Assembly (NCBI GenBank): GCA_963704455.1
Contig: OY969905.1
Coordinates: forward strand, 1,054,001 to 1,118,000
Direction: 5' to 3'
Origin: DASTCZ01 sp963704455
GTDB lineage: Bacteria; Acidobacteriota; Terriglobia; Acidiferrales; UBA7541
Length of the DNA: 64,000 nt
Position numbers and translations under genes: made by a program. The notes under the pieces are model-generated. The model was not told the origin of the DNA. It was given only the letters and a program-made list of their open reading frames with translations, and ran no database searches. Shown in pieces: positions 34,745-44,175 of the stretch. The first letter of the stretch is position 1; each line of letters opens with the position of its first letter.

Positions 34745-36037
34745 CTAGTGCCGGTTCTCCGGCGCCACACTTTTCCCCTGATAAATCACGGCGCGCACGC
34801 GCTCCAGCGCGTGAATATCGCTCAGCGGATCGCCATCCACCGCTACGAGGTCGCCTTCCTTCCCCACCGCCACCGTGCCCAGCATTGCATCCAGCCCAAG
34901 CAATTCCGAGCTGTGCTTCGTCGCCGCCGTCAAAGCAAATTGCGGCGTCGCGCCATACTTCACCATGGTGATCGCTTCATCGCGCACGGTGCCGCCTCCC
35001 GGCGCATATTGCTGGTCCGACCCCGCCGCCATGTACACGCCCTGTTGCAACCCAAGCTTGAAGCTCGCAAAGTGGCGCTCGGAAAGTTCGCGCGCCTTGC
35101 GCATCACGTAATCCGGCTCCTTCATTTCCTCGCCGTGCATCAGGATGTTGTCCACCACAAAAACCGTCGGCACATAGAAAGTGCGCTTCTCTTTCATTAA
35201 TCGAAAGCACTCCGCGTCCGCGCCCGGCCCATGTTCGATGGAGTCCACGCCCGCCACGATCGCGTCCATCACCGCCTCGCGATTCTCCACGTGCGCCGCC
35301 ACTTTCACCCGCAGCCCGTGCGCCGTCTCCACAATCTGCTTCAACTCTTCCGGTGACACTTGCACCGCGTCCGGCGAATCCAGCGGCGAAAGCACTCCGC
35401 CCGACGCCAGAATTTTGATCACCCTCGCGCCGTACTTTAATTGCAAATGCACGGCCTTCTCCGCATCGGCAGGAGAATTGATGAAGCCGTGCAAAGGCGT
35501 GTACCAATCTTCGAGCGGAATGCTCGGCGGATACGTGAAGTGATCTCCATGCCCCGCCGGTATTGAGATCGCATGCCCGGCGGGAATCATGTGCGGCCCC
35601 GGGATTGTGCCCTCGTCAATCGCATCGCGCAACGCAACGTCCAGAAAATCCGTCGTCCCCAGCACGCGCACCGCTGCCACGCCCGACCCCAGCGCGTAAG
35701 CCATGGCCTTCTGCCCGCGCAGCGCCGCTACTCCGTCCGACACCACAGCGAATGGCGGCCCGCTCCAAATATGGATGTGTGCATCCACCAGCCCCGGCAG
35801 TACGGTGTAATTCGAGAGGTCCACTACCTCCGCACCATCAGGCACCGCCAGTCCCGCCCCAACTGCCGTCACTTTGCCGTCCGTGATGATCACGTCCGCG
35901 TTCGCAATCGGCGCTTTCTCTGCGTCAAAAATTAATTTCCCGCATTTGACGTACACCACCTTCGGCGCCGCCATCGCCGCGCACGCCGCAAACGCCACCA
36001 CGCAAATCAGCACCGCGCACTTCATCCAATTTTTCAT
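34745..36037 (-). CDS. Secreted metal-dependent amidohydrolase (imidazolonepropionase-like)
   Basis: 430 residues from the ATG at 36037, which has GGGAGAA four bases upstream and gives a signal peptide (WMKCAVLICVVAFAACAAMA). The amidohydrolase core shows GLVDAHIHIWSGP, VIKILASGGVLS (carbamylated-Lys position), KVAAHVENREAV, DSIEHGPGAD and AAGSDQQYAPGG. The C-terminal ELLGLDAMLGTVAVGKEGDL closes the composite beta sandwich. It probably hydrolyses a peptide- or amide-type substrate outside the cytoplasm. It is a paralog in type, not a close copy, of the amidohydrolase at 30.2 kb. Confidence 0.87.
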   Translation of the reverse strand: MKNWMKCAVLICVVAFAACAAMAAPKVVYVKCGKLIFDAEKAPIANADVIITDGKVTAVGAGLAVPDGAEVVDLSNYTVLPGLVDAHIHIWSGPPFAVVSDGVAALRGQKAMAYALGSGVAAVRVLGTTDFLDVALRDAIDEGTIPGPHMIPAGHAISIPAGHGDHFTYPPSIPLEDWYTPLHGFINSPADAEKAVHLQLKYGARVIKILASGGVLSPLDSPDAVQVSPEELKQIVETAHGLRVKVAAHVENREAVMDAIVAGVDSIEHGPGADAECFRLMKEKRTFYVPTVFVVDNILMHGEEMKEPDYVMRKARELSERHFASFKLGLQQGVYMAAGSDQQYAPGGGTVRDEAITMVKYGATPQFALTAATKHSSELLGLDAMLGTVAVGKEGDLVAVDGDPLSDIHALERVRAVIYQGKSVAPENRH

Positions 36038-36259
36038 GATTTCTCCCGTCGGCCCAAGCGGCGACCGCAACTCCACCCGCAATCACCGCCGCAAACCTAT
36101 TTCCCGCCGCCCCAAATGTCAATCGCCACGCTTTGCACTGCGACTCTAATTGCGAATCGCCGCAGGCTTGCGAACAGGGAGATTGACGAGTAAGCACTCC
36201 GCACAAAATGACCCGCGAGGCAACTCTGTACGTGACCAATAATTATCTTGAGGTGACCT

Positions 36260-38605
36260 GTGGAAGCACTTTGGCGCGATTTGGTCTACGCAGGCAGGAT
36301 TTTCAGGAAGAATCCAAGCTTCACTGCCACCGCGGTACTCACACTCGCTCTGGGGATCGGGTGCGCCACAACAATGTTCAGCTTATTCGAAGGGCCGATT
36401 CTGAATCGCCCTCCCGTGCACGATTTAGATCGAATCGCCAACGTGTGGGCCACCAATGAGCAGACAGCTACAGATCGCGGTCTCATTTCGGTCCCTAATT
36501 TTATCGACTTAAAAAGCCGTAACACCGCATTCGAGGAGATTGCAACTCTTGAGGGTTCAGACAAAGTGTTGAAGACAAGCGGGGAGCCGCGGCGGGTCGC
36601 GGCGTTAATGGTCTCCGCCAACTACTTTCATATGCTGGGCGCGAGCCCAAAACTTGGGCGCGTGTTTTCTCAAGATGAGGAACAACCAGGAGCGCCGCAC
36701 GTCGCGGTGATCAGTGAGGCGATGTGGCACACGAATTTCAACGGAAGATCAGACGTTCTCGGCGAGAGAATCCGCTTCAATGATGATACCTACGCTGTTA
36801 TTGGCGTGATGCCGGAGAGCTTCTGGTTTCAAAGCGCGCTAACCGAAGTGTGGATACCGCTCACCCTTGACCCCACAGCGAATCGAGCAGAGGGGACGGT
36901 CATGGTCGTTGGCCGCATGAAGAAGGGCGTTTCCGGCGAACAAGCGAACGCAGAAATACGAGTTCTGGGGCGCGCATTGAGTCTTCAATTCCCCTCGGCG
37001 AACCGAGGAATGGGAATGCGCGCCGTCACGTACGAGAGTGAGATGAACAAGAAAACGGGGCTGAGCCTTGTATTCGGCATTGGTCCATCCATTCTCGTTC
37101 TATTAATTGGGTGTGGAAACATAACGACTCTGCTTTTGGCGCGCGGATTCGCTCGCCAATCCGAATTTGCGACACGCGCAGCGCTTGGGGCGAGGCGTAG
37201 CCAGATTGTCCGGCAACTCCTTTCTGAATACTTGCTCATTGCCATCACGGGCGGTTTTGTGGGAATGCTGGCCGCGTATGGCGGTGTCGCGGTATTGCGT
37301 CACGCCTTCCAATCCATCCAACCGCATTTAGCAGCAACGCTAAGTTTGAATGGGCAAGCATTCGCATTCGGGATGCTGGCCGCGCTACTGATTCCCTTGA
37401 TGTTTGGCTTGATTCCGGCCATGCGTGTGACGAAGGCCAGCTTGAATGATGCGCTTCGGCAGACTTCGACGACAACCGGCGCTCAGGTTAGCCTCAAGCG
37501 TCTACCTCTGGTCGTACTTGAAATTACGATGTCGATGACCTTGCTCATAGTGACTGCATCGGCTGTGCGTACCATGTCTTCCATTGAGCGGATAACGCCG
37601 CCTAGAATTGATACAGGCAAGGTAATCACTTTCAGCATCACGCCGACTCCACATGACCCGAAATTGGATCGGTTGTTCGCTGAACTCAATTCTGAGTCCG
37701 GCATCGAAGCGGTGGGATTCACTTCCGATTTCCCCATGACTGCTTCCCGCAGCTCCCTTCATCCGCTCTCGGTGAGAGACAAAGGGGCCAGTATCGAAAC
37801 GTCGGCGGTCCAATTGAATGTGGATCGCGGTTTCTTCAGTGTATTGCGACTGCCCACAATTCAAGGAGAGCTTTCTCCCAACCGTGAACTTGCTGGCGCG
37901 ATCGTGTCTGAAACATTCGCGCGGCGCTATGAGAGTGGTGCGATTGGCCTTCAAATTCGTGAACGTGAGGGTCCCTGGGTCACAGTCATTGCGGTCGTAC
38001 CGGATTGGCTGATCGACTCTCGTTCCGGTGATTCGGTTCCTGCTGTCTATTTTCCACTTTCAAAGGCCGATACTCCTTCTCACGTTGTGGTGCGGGCCGA
38101 GGGAGGGCCTGCCGCGATTCCAGCCCTAAAGCAAACTGTTGTAGCGTGGAACCCCGATCAGTCGATGGATGATTGCAAGACGGTAGCTCAATCTGTCAAA
38201 GAGGAGTTTGCAGGATCGGATCTCGTAGTCCAAATAATGGCCTCGTTTGCAATTCTCGCGCTTGCTCTGGCCTGTATCGGCGTGTATGGCGTCATGAGCT
38301 ACTCCGTCACACGCCGGACGCGCGAAATGGGAATTCGTATGGCTCTTGGGGCCACGCCGAGCCGGGTGTTCAAGCTTGTTCTGAAGGAAGCATCGATCTT
38401 GATGGTCGTTGGACTTGGCACCGGATGGTTGTTGGGAGTCGGCGCGGGACACCTTATTGCGCATGAACTTGTCGTTGCGCCATCAGATCCTCTGACAGCA
38501 ATCGCATGCTCGGCAATGATCTTGATTACCGGACTGGCCGCAAGCTACGTTCCCGCGCGGCGGGCGGCTCACGTAAATCCGATGGTCGCCCTGCGCCACG
38601 AGTAG
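36260..38605 (+). CDS. MacB/FtsX-type ABC transporter permease, duplicated acidobacterial form
   Basis: 781 residues. Layout: helix 1 (FTATAVLTLALGIGCATTMF), a MacB periplasmic core domain (about 50-250), three helices with the FtsX fold (FGIGPSILVLLIGCGNITTL, then ARGFARQSEFATRAALGARR), a second periplasmic domain (about 460-620), and a second FtsX helix set (ILALALACIGVYGVMSYS, RTREMGIRMALGATPSRVF). The start is a GTG at 36260 behind GAGGTG. Such permeases pair with a separate ATPase to drive efflux or mechanotransmission. No ATPase gene lies next to it. Confidence 0.92.
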   Translation: MEALWRDLVYAGRIFRKNPSFTATAVLTLALGIGCATTMFSLFEGPILNRPPVHDLDRIANVWATNEQTATDRGLISVPNFIDLKSRNTAFEEIATLEGSDKVLKTSGEPRRVAALMVSANYFHMLGASPKLGRVFSQDEEQPGAPHVAVISEAMWHTNFNGRSDVLGERIRFNDDTYAVIGVMPESFWFQSALTEVWIPLTLDPTANRAEGTVMVVGRMKKGVSGEQANAEIRVLGRALSLQFPSANRGMGMRAVTYESEMNKKTGLSLVFGIGPSILVLLIGCGNITTLLLARGFARQSEFATRAALGARRSQIVRQLLSEYLLIAITGGFVGMLAAYGGVAVLRHAFQSIQPHLAATLSLNGQAFAFGMLAALLIPLMFGLIPAMRVTKASLNDALRQTSTTTGAQVSLKRLPLVVLEITMSMTLLIVTASAVRTMSSIERITPPRIDTGKVITFSITPTPHDPKLDRLFAELNSESGIEAVGFTSDFPMTASRSSLHPLSVRDKGASIETSAVQLNVDRGFFSVLRLPTIQGELSPNRELAGAIVSETFARRYESGAIGLQIREREGPWVTVIAVVPDWLIDSRSGDSVPAVYFPLSKADTPSHVVVRAEGGPAAIPALKQTVVAWNPDQSMDDCKTVAQSVKEEFAGSDLVVQIMASFAILALALACIGVYGVMSYSVTRRTREMGIRMALGATPSRVFKLVLKEASILMVVGLGTGWLLGVGAGHLIAHELVVAPSDPLTAIACSAMILITGLAASYVPARRAAHVNPMVALRHE

Positions 38606-38668
38606 ATCGCAATCGAGTGTCCATCGCACCTTCCTGTTATGATGTCGCGCTCTCTTCCGGAGGAACCT

Positions 38669-39217
38669 GTGTCCAAGCCGCACGCAAAAATCCTATCGCG
38701 CCGAGTCATCTACACCGGCAAAGTTTTCAGCGTGCGCCAGGATGTCGTCGTCGAGCCCGGCGATATTGAAGCCACACGCGACGTCGTCGTCCATCACGGT
38801 TCCGTTGTCCTTTTGCCCATCCTGCGTGACGGCCGCCTCGTCCTCGTCCGCCAGTACCGCCATTCCGCCGGTGATTTCCTTCTCGAAGTCGTTGCCGGTC
38901 GCATGGAGCCGGGCGAAAGCCCGCTCACCGCCGCGCGACGAGAACTTGCCGAGGAAACGGGCTATCGCGCAAAACGTTTCGTGAAGATGATGAACGTTTT
39001 TCCCACGCCCGGCTTCGTCTCCGAGCGGATGATCGCCTTCACTGCCACGGGACTCACGCCCGGCCCCACAAATCCGGACGCCGATGAGCGCATCGAGAAC
39101 AGGCCATTTCCGCTCAAGACTTTAGTCAGCATGATCCACAAAGGAGATATCCACGATATGAAGACGGTCGCGTGCGTTCTCTATTATGCCCGCTTTCTAG
39201 CGCCACACCGCGCGTAG
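38669..39217 (+). CDS. Nudix hydrolase, ADP-ribose pyrophosphatase type
   Basis: 182 residues from the GTG at 38669, chosen over the ATG at 38639 because GGAGGA lies five bases before it. The Nudix box is complete: GRMEPGESPLTAARRELAEE followed by TGY. The segments VLVRQYRHSAGDFLLEVVAG and FVSERMIAFTATGL match NudF-like ADP-sugar pyrophosphatases, which split ADP-ribose to AMP and ribose-5-phosphate. It follows the permease gene by 63 bases on the same strand, with no clear functional tie. Confidence 0.9.
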   Translation: MSKPHAKILSRRVIYTGKVFSVRQDVVVEPGDIEATRDVVVHHGSVVLLPILRDGRLVLVRQYRHSAGDFLLEVVAGRMEPGESPLTAARRELAEETGYRAKRFVKMMNVFPTPGFVSERMIAFTATGLTPGPTNPDADERIENRPFPLKTLVSMIHKGDIHDMKTVACVLYYARFLAPHRA

Positions 39218-39290
39218 CGGACATACTAGAAATCCGATTCATCCCGGAGAAGCTAGAACAAAAGCAGGCCACACTTGCAATCTGCCGGCA

Positions 39291-40427
39291 TCAGTGCAGA
39301 GGAAACGACACGACTACGTCTTCCAGCGGCATTTCCCTCTTGTGATCCATTGGCTGCTTCGACGGTTGGTACTTGTCATCTTTGTCGGAGACGCCCACAA
39401 CCGCGAAATTTTCCAGCAAGTACGGTAGCCCTTCAGAATCCAGGACCGAAGCAGCATCCATCAACTGAAAATGCAAATGTGGAGCGTCGGAATTTCCCGA
39501 GTTTCCAACAAGTCCAAGCACATCGCCGCGATGGACCCGGTCGCCCTTTTTGACACGCAAGCTGCCGGGCTGCAGATGCGCGTACCCCGCATAGGTGCCA
39601 TTTCCCAGGTCGAGCAGCACAAAGTTTCCCGCGATTGTCTCCAGGGTAATGGGAACGTCGATTGAACCTGGTTTGTTCTCGGCAATCCCGTCCTTGGTAT
39701 CCGCAACCACTGCGTCCGCCACGGCAAATACATTCTGACCGTAGCCGTAATAATCTGCGTTTGCCGCTCCATCGGACTTGGTGAGCTTTCCATTCTCGCC
39801 GAAACGCACCCAATCGATCGCGAACCGTTGCGCGTCCTTTAGCTGCCCATTTACGATTGCCACCGCCCGCCGATGATCGGAACTGTTGGAGGGACCATTT
39901 CCAGCTGCCCAGTTGCCTCCGCGCAAGGGCGCGGAAAGGAGCACCTGCGGCGAATCAAGCGCGGTAGTGCAACAATCCACTACTCTTTCACCCTCTACGG
40001 TTTCGAGCGCAAAAGTCACCCGATGCTTTATGGCCGCAGGCACGGCAGTTCCGTCGAGCGTAAGCCACATCCAGACGCTGACTCGCATTCCGCCATTAAT
40101 CACCCGCACGGCGGCTCCGGGTTCCGGCAATCCTGGATGCAAAAGCATCGCTTCGAGTTCGGCCCCGCTGAAACTGCTGATCGCCGCCGCGGCATTCGAG
40201 CCGTCAAAAACGTCAATGCGGTTCACTGTGAGTTTGCGTCCCTTGCGGTCCAAATTCGTGATTACGGCTTCGTAGCAAATATGAGTTTCCCCGTCCGACC
40301 CACGAAACGCCACGGTGTGCGCTGGTGTACGAATTTCGACTTGCAGGGTTGAGGGGGTCTGTGCTTGAACCGCGAATCCGAAGGAAAGCATTAGCAAAGC
40401 TGTGAGCAATAACCGATGACGTCCCAT
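39291..40427 (-). CDS. Secreted M23-family metallopeptidase (LytM-like)
   Basis: 378 residues. A signal peptide is present (LLLTALLMLSFGFAVQAQ). A beta-rich N-terminal region of unknown type covers about 25-200. The C-terminal M23 domain has GTYAGYAHLQPGSL, VKKGDRVHRGDVLGLVGNSG and the zinc-ligand motif DAPHLHFQLMD. M23 enzymes cut peptide cross-links in peptidoglycan, or act as activators of amidases when degenerate. The HxH pair is intact here. Probably periplasmic and involved in wall turnover. Confidence 0.88.
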   Translation of the reverse strand: MGRHRLLLTALLMLSFGFAVQAQTPSTLQVEIRTPAHTVAFRGSDGETHICYEAVITNLDRKGRKLTVNRIDVFDGSNAAAAISSFSGAELEAMLLHPGLPEPGAAVRVINGGMRVSVWMWLTLDGTAVPAAIKHRVTFALETVEGERVVDCCTTALDSPQVLLSAPLRGGNWAAGNGPSNSSDHRRAVAIVNGQLKDAQRFAIDWVRFGENGKLTKSDGAANADYYGYGQNVFAVADAVVADTKDGIAENKPGSIDVPITLETIAGNFVLLDLGNGTYAGYAHLQPGSLRVKKGDRVHRGDVLGLVGNSGNSDAPHLHFQLMDAASVLDSEGLPYLLENFAVVGVSDKDDKYQPSKQPMDHKREMPLEDVVVSFPLH

Positions 40428-40754
40428 CCAGTTGTTACCTCCGGGACGCTTACCGCGTCCGCGAATACAAGTACGCGTTGCGCGACTTTAATGTTCAATA
40501 TAGTTAGAACTCATTTCAATCTGGCTTTCTGGCATGAAAGCCACAACCCTGCTCCAAGCAAATCGAGTGGGGGGCCAGCCCTCAAGGTCAGCCGGGATTC
40601 CCATTTTAACTTCCCGCCGGACATCGAGTGATTCGGAACGAGGGCTCAAATTGGAGTTCTGCGTATAAATGGCGAATGTAAACGCATTGTTACACCGTTC
40701 CCGCCTCCCAATTCCCCGCCCAACCCCCTTCTTTGACCGTTCACTGACGGTTCG
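40428..40754. other. Intergenic region upstream of the cold-shock gene
   Basis: Starts of the M23 peptidase (minus) and cold-shock gene (plus) diverge here. There is no supported reading frame. Apart from the promoter-like block listed separately I see no repeat or RNA element. Confidence 0.4.
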
Positions 40755-40782
40755 TTGACGCTAAGTATCACGTTGATACACT
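40755..40782 (+). promoter_or_regulatory. Candidate sigma70-type promoter of the cold-shock gene
   Basis: TTGACG (40755-40760), a 16-base spacer and TACACT (40777-40782). This would place the transcript start near 40790 and give a leader of about 85 bases before the TTG start, as is usual for cold-shock genes with regulatory 5' UTRs. A second TTGACC occurs 22 bases upstream. Confidence 0.35.
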
Positions 40783-40873
40783 TCGCAACATTAGCCTGCC
40801 ACGTAGCGTCTCCTTAGGGGTGGGACCCGTTGGGGTAGTGGACGGCAATTGCAAGAAAAGGGGGAAAGCTCGT

Positions 40874-41080
40874 TTGAACGGTAAGGTCAAGTGGTTCAAT
40901 AACTCGAAGGGTTTCGGATTCATCGGCCGTGAGGAGGGTGCTGACGTTTTTGTCCATTACAGCGCCATCACGGGCGACGGTTATCGTTCGTTGCAGGAGG
41001 GCGATTCCGTTGAGTTCGAGATCGTGGAAGGGCCGAAGGGGCCTCAGGCGGCTAACGTAAAGAAGTCAGCGGTAGCCTGA
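40874..41080 (+). CDS. Cold-shock domain protein (CspA family)
   Basis: 68 residues from the TTG at 40874, behind AGGGGGAAA; a longer frame to 40820 has a non-conserved N-terminus. The cold-shock fold is complete: GKVKWFNNSKGFGFIGRE (RNP1 KGFGFI), VFVHYSAI (RNP2) and GDSVEFEIVEGPKGPQAANV. It binds single-stranded RNA or DNA and keeps mRNAs unfolded. A stand-alone gene with a sizeable leader. Confidence 0.93.
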   Translation: MNGKVKWFNNSKGFGFIGREEGADVFVHYSAITGDGYRSLQEGDSVEFEIVEGPKGPQAANVKKSAVA

Positions 41081-41230
41081 CCAGGCCATTTCAGCCAAAA
41101 CGGTTCAACCTCCACGGCCGGCGGCGCCAAGTACCGATCCCATCCAGTTGGGAGCCCGCCGGCCAGAAGTGCCAACGCAGTCCGCGCACATCCAGTTCGC
41201 CGAAGGGCCATTCGAGTTTATAATTCCCGC

Positions 41231-43021
41231 ATGGAAAATCGAGAAGTCGCACGCATCCTCCGCGAGACCGCCCAGCTCCTTGAAATTGACGGAGCCATGT
41301 ACAACCGCTTCCGCAGTTACGAGCGCGCCGCCGAATTGCTCGAAAGCCTCGGCGAGCCCATCGAAGAGATCGCCAAAGACACCGCGAAGCTCACCGAGCT
41401 GCCCGGCATCGGCGACCGCATGGCCGATCACATCCAGGAAATCATTCGTACCGGCGACTATGCCACGCGCCAGAAGCTCTTCAAGAAATATCCCGCGACA
41501 ATTCTCGATCTGCTGAAGCTCCAGTCCATCGGCCCGAAAAAAGTTGCCGTGCTTTGGAAAACGTTCAAGGCCGGAACTGTGGAAGCCGTAGAGAAGCTCG
41601 CGAAAGATGGAAAGCTTCGGCTGCTCGAAGGCTTCGGCGAAAAGAGCGAGCAGAACATTCTCCGCGCCGCCGAATCCTTCAAGAAATCCGCCGGCCGCTT
41701 CAAATTGGATGACGCCGACGAGACGGCGCAGAAACTTACCGCTTACATCATGAAACTTGGCGCGCAGGTCGAATCCGTCACGCCGGCGGGCTCGCTGCGC
41801 CGCGGCAAGGAAACCGTCGGCGATCTCGATCTTCTCCTCACGCTCGGCAAAAAGCACACGCCGAAATCCGTGGACGCGATCGCCGAGCACATCCTCGCGT
41901 ATCCGGAAATCGAGCAGACGCTGGCGCGCGGTGAAAATAAAGTCAGCTTTCTGCTGAAGAGCGGATTGCAAGTGGACGTCCGCCTTCTCGACAAAGAAGT
42001 CTTCGGAGCCGCACTGCTTTATTTCACCGGCTCGAAGGAGCACAACGTCTCGCTGCGCAGCCGCGCGCTGAAAATGGGTCTCACGCTCAACGAATACGCG
42101 CTTTCAACATTGAAGGGCGAAAAGCCCGTCGCGCGCGCCACGGAGGAAGACATCTACGCGAAACTCAAGCTCGACTATATTCCTCCTGAGTTGCGCGAGA
42201 ACACCGGCGAAATCGAAGCCGCCGAAAATCACAAATTGCCGAAGCTCATCGAGCAGCGCGACCTCCGCGGCGATTTGCAAATGCACACCGTCGCCAGCGA
42301 CGGCAAGAATTCCATCGAAGAGATGGGCGCCGCCGCGCGCGACCTCGGCTACGAATACATCGCGCTCACCGACCACTCGCAGGCCGTAACCGTCGCGAAC
42401 GGGATGGACGAAAAGCGCACGCTCGAGCAAATCAAAAAAATCCGCGCCGCGCAAAATAAAGTCCCCGGCATTCGCCTCCTCGCCGGAATCGAAGTGGACA
42501 TCAAGAAGGACGGCTCGCTCGATCTCGAAGACGAAGTCCTCGCGCAACTCGATGTTGTCGTCGCGTCCGTCCACTCCTACATGAATCTCGAGCGCGCTGA
42601 GATGACCGACCGCATCCTCGCCGCCATCGAAAATCCGTACACGCACATCATCGCGCATCCCACGGGCCGGCTGCTTTTGCGCCGCGAACCTTTCGCCTAC
42701 GACCTCGAAAAAATTCTCGATGCTTGCCACAAACACGGCGTCGCCATGGAATGCAACGCCGCGCCCGATCGCCTCGACCTCCGCGACGCATCTCTTCGAC
42801 TCGCGCGCGACCGCGGCGTGAAAATCGTCCTCTCCACCGACGCGCACAACACGCAGCATCTCAACTGGATGCGCTACGGCGTCCTGACCGCGCGCCGCGG
42901 CTGGATCGAGAAGAAGGACGTACTCAACACGCTGCACCTTGACGCCTTCCTCGCCGCGCTCCGCCCAAAGCCCGCGGACAAATCCGCGCCGAAGCGAACG
43001 AAGGCCGCGAAATCCAGATGA
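41231..43021 (+). CDS. polX: DNA polymerase/3'-5' exonuclease PolX
   Basis: 596 residues, the bacterial PolX size. N-terminal helix-hairpin-helix repeats (LTELPGIGDRMADHIQEII, LQSIGPKKVAVLW) are followed by the polymerase X palm with GSLRRGKETVGDLDLLL (two catalytic Asp). The C-terminal PHP phosphoesterase contains DLQMHTVASDGKNSIEEM, LTDHSQAVTVANG, HPTGRLLLRR and STDAHNTQHL, with metal-binding His and Asp intact. It fills gaps in base-excision repair and proofreads with the PHP domain. Confidence 0.95.
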   Translation: MENREVARILRETAQLLEIDGAMYNRFRSYERAAELLESLGEPIEEIAKDTAKLTELPGIGDRMADHIQEIIRTGDYATRQKLFKKYPATILDLLKLQSIGPKKVAVLWKTFKAGTVEAVEKLAKDGKLRLLEGFGEKSEQNILRAAESFKKSAGRFKLDDADETAQKLTAYIMKLGAQVESVTPAGSLRRGKETVGDLDLLLTLGKKHTPKSVDAIAEHILAYPEIEQTLARGENKVSFLLKSGLQVDVRLLDKEVFGAALLYFTGSKEHNVSLRSRALKMGLTLNEYALSTLKGEKPVARATEEDIYAKLKLDYIPPELRENTGEIEAAENHKLPKLIEQRDLRGDLQMHTVASDGKNSIEEMGAAARDLGYEYIALTDHSQAVTVANGMDEKRTLEQIKKIRAAQNKVPGIRLLAGIEVDIKKDGSLDLEDEVLAQLDVVVASVHSYMNLERAEMTDRILAAIENPYTHIIAHPTGRLLLRREPFAYDLEKILDACHKHGVAMECNAAPDRLDLRDASLRLARDRGVKIVLSTDAHNTQHLNWMRYGVLTARRGWIEKKDVLNTLHLDAFLAALRPKPADKSAPKRTKAAKSR

Positions 43022-43189
43022 CAACCATCACTTATTGAAAGTGACATTTCCCCTCCCCCCGGCGTCTATTCCATTAAGCGGGATGGCGCTGACCCTCCCT
43101 TTTCGGGCTGCCCTATGAATGCGCCAAATCCGCGGAACATTTTCAATTCTATTGCGTATTTGAATGCAGGGAATCCGGAGGTGCGCGCC

Positions 43190-44047
43190 ATGCGCCGATT
43201 CGCTCTTGTAGCTCTCGCAGTCATGTTCCTCGCATTCGCGGGATCCGCTCGCGCCGACAACTGGTCCAAGACCTTCGCCATTTCCGGCCGCGGTCATCTT
43301 CTCTTCTCCACGCAGGATGGCGAAATTGATCTCGCCGGGACCAGCGAAAAACAGATCAGCGTGACCGTTGACACCATCGGCCGCCGCATCTCCCCGGACG
43401 ATGTGACCATCGAAGAGCACCAGACCGGCGACAGCGTGAATATCGAAATCCGCGTGCCGCGCGATCGCCACCATTTCATTTCGTTTGACACCGGCCGCCG
43501 CTCCATCCACGTCACCATCCATGTCCCCATCGAATCCGATATTGACGTCCATTCCGGCGACGGCCGCATCAGCGCGGCGAACGTGAATGGCCAATCGCGC
43601 CTCGACTCCGGCGACGGCAGCATTCACGCCGACCATTTTCACGGCAACGTCCGGCTGCACAGCGGCGACGGCCGCATCGAAGGCTTCGATTTCGATGGCA
43701 CGCTCTACGCGGACAGCGGCGATGGCCACATCACCGTGCGCGGGCGCTTTGACCGGCTCGACCTTCACTCCGGCGACGGCACGATTGAAGCCACCGCCGA
43801 AAACAACTCGCACATGACCGGGCCGTGGACCGTTCGCACCGGCGACGGTCACATCTACATGCGGTTGCCGGAGAATTTCGCCGCGACGTTGGACGCGCAC
43901 ACCGGCGACGGCCACGTTACTGTGGGCTACCCGGTCACCGTTTCCGGAACCCTGGATAGCGGAACCATTCGCGGGAAAATGGCCGGCGGCGGCGAAACGT
44001 TGATGCTCCGCAGCGGCGACGGATCCATTTCCATTGACAGGCTCTAA
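43190..44047 (+). CDS. Secreted DUF4097-like beta-repeat protein
   Basis: 285 residues from the ATG at 43190 (GGAGGTG six bases upstream). The ORF is open 75 bases further, but this start gives a clean signal peptide (FALVALAVMFLAFAGSARA). The mature part is a right-handed beta-solenoid-like run of the repeated motif SGDGxI (HSGDGRISA, DSGDGSIHA, HSGDGRIEG, DSGDGHITV, HSGDGTIEA, TGDGHIYM, TGDGHVTV, SGDGSISI). This is the DUF4097/DUF4098 adhesin-like pattern. Function unknown, likely envelope. An IS256-family element sits 12 bases after its stop. Confidence 0.8.
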   Translation: MRRFALVALAVMFLAFAGSARADNWSKTFAISGRGHLLFSTQDGEIDLAGTSEKQISVTVDTIGRRISPDDVTIEEHQTGDSVNIEIRVPRDRHHFISFDTGRRSIHVTIHVPIESDIDVHSGDGRISAANVNGQSRLDSGDGSIHADHFHGNVRLHSGDGRIEGFDFDGTLYADSGDGHITVRGRFDRLDLHSGDGTIEATAENNSHMTGPWTVRTGDGHIYMRLPENFAATLDAHTGDGHVTVGYPVTVSGTLDSGTIRGKMAGGGETLMLRSGDGSISIDRL

Positions 44048-44059
44048 GCCTCCTCCAAG

Positions 44060-44068
44060 TGTGGCTGG
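44060..44068. repeat. 9-bp target-site duplication, left copy
   Basis: TGTGGCTGG abuts the left end of the IS256-family element. An identical copy is at 45504-45512. Confidence 0.85.
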
Positions 44069-44109
44069 GAAGTTGTCCCGCCTTTAGTTGAAACCTGAAC
44101 AAGGGAAGC

Positions 44110-44175
44110 AGCGGCTCTCGACCCGAACTCGGATAGAGTTCGGGTTGGAAACTCTATTTTGAGAGGAGAGCCGCT
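44110..44175 (+). promoter_or_regulatory. Hairpin that can mask the transposase ribosome-binding site
   Basis: AGCGGCTCTC (44110-44119) is a perfect complement of GAGAGCCGCT (44166-44175), which ends directly at the GTG start and contains part of the purine-rich ribosome site. An inner hairpin CCCGAACTC/GAGTTCGGG sits between them. In a transcript reading in from outside, the stem would hide the start. A promoter inside the loop would bypass it, a known self-restraint strategy of insertion sequences. Confidence 0.55.
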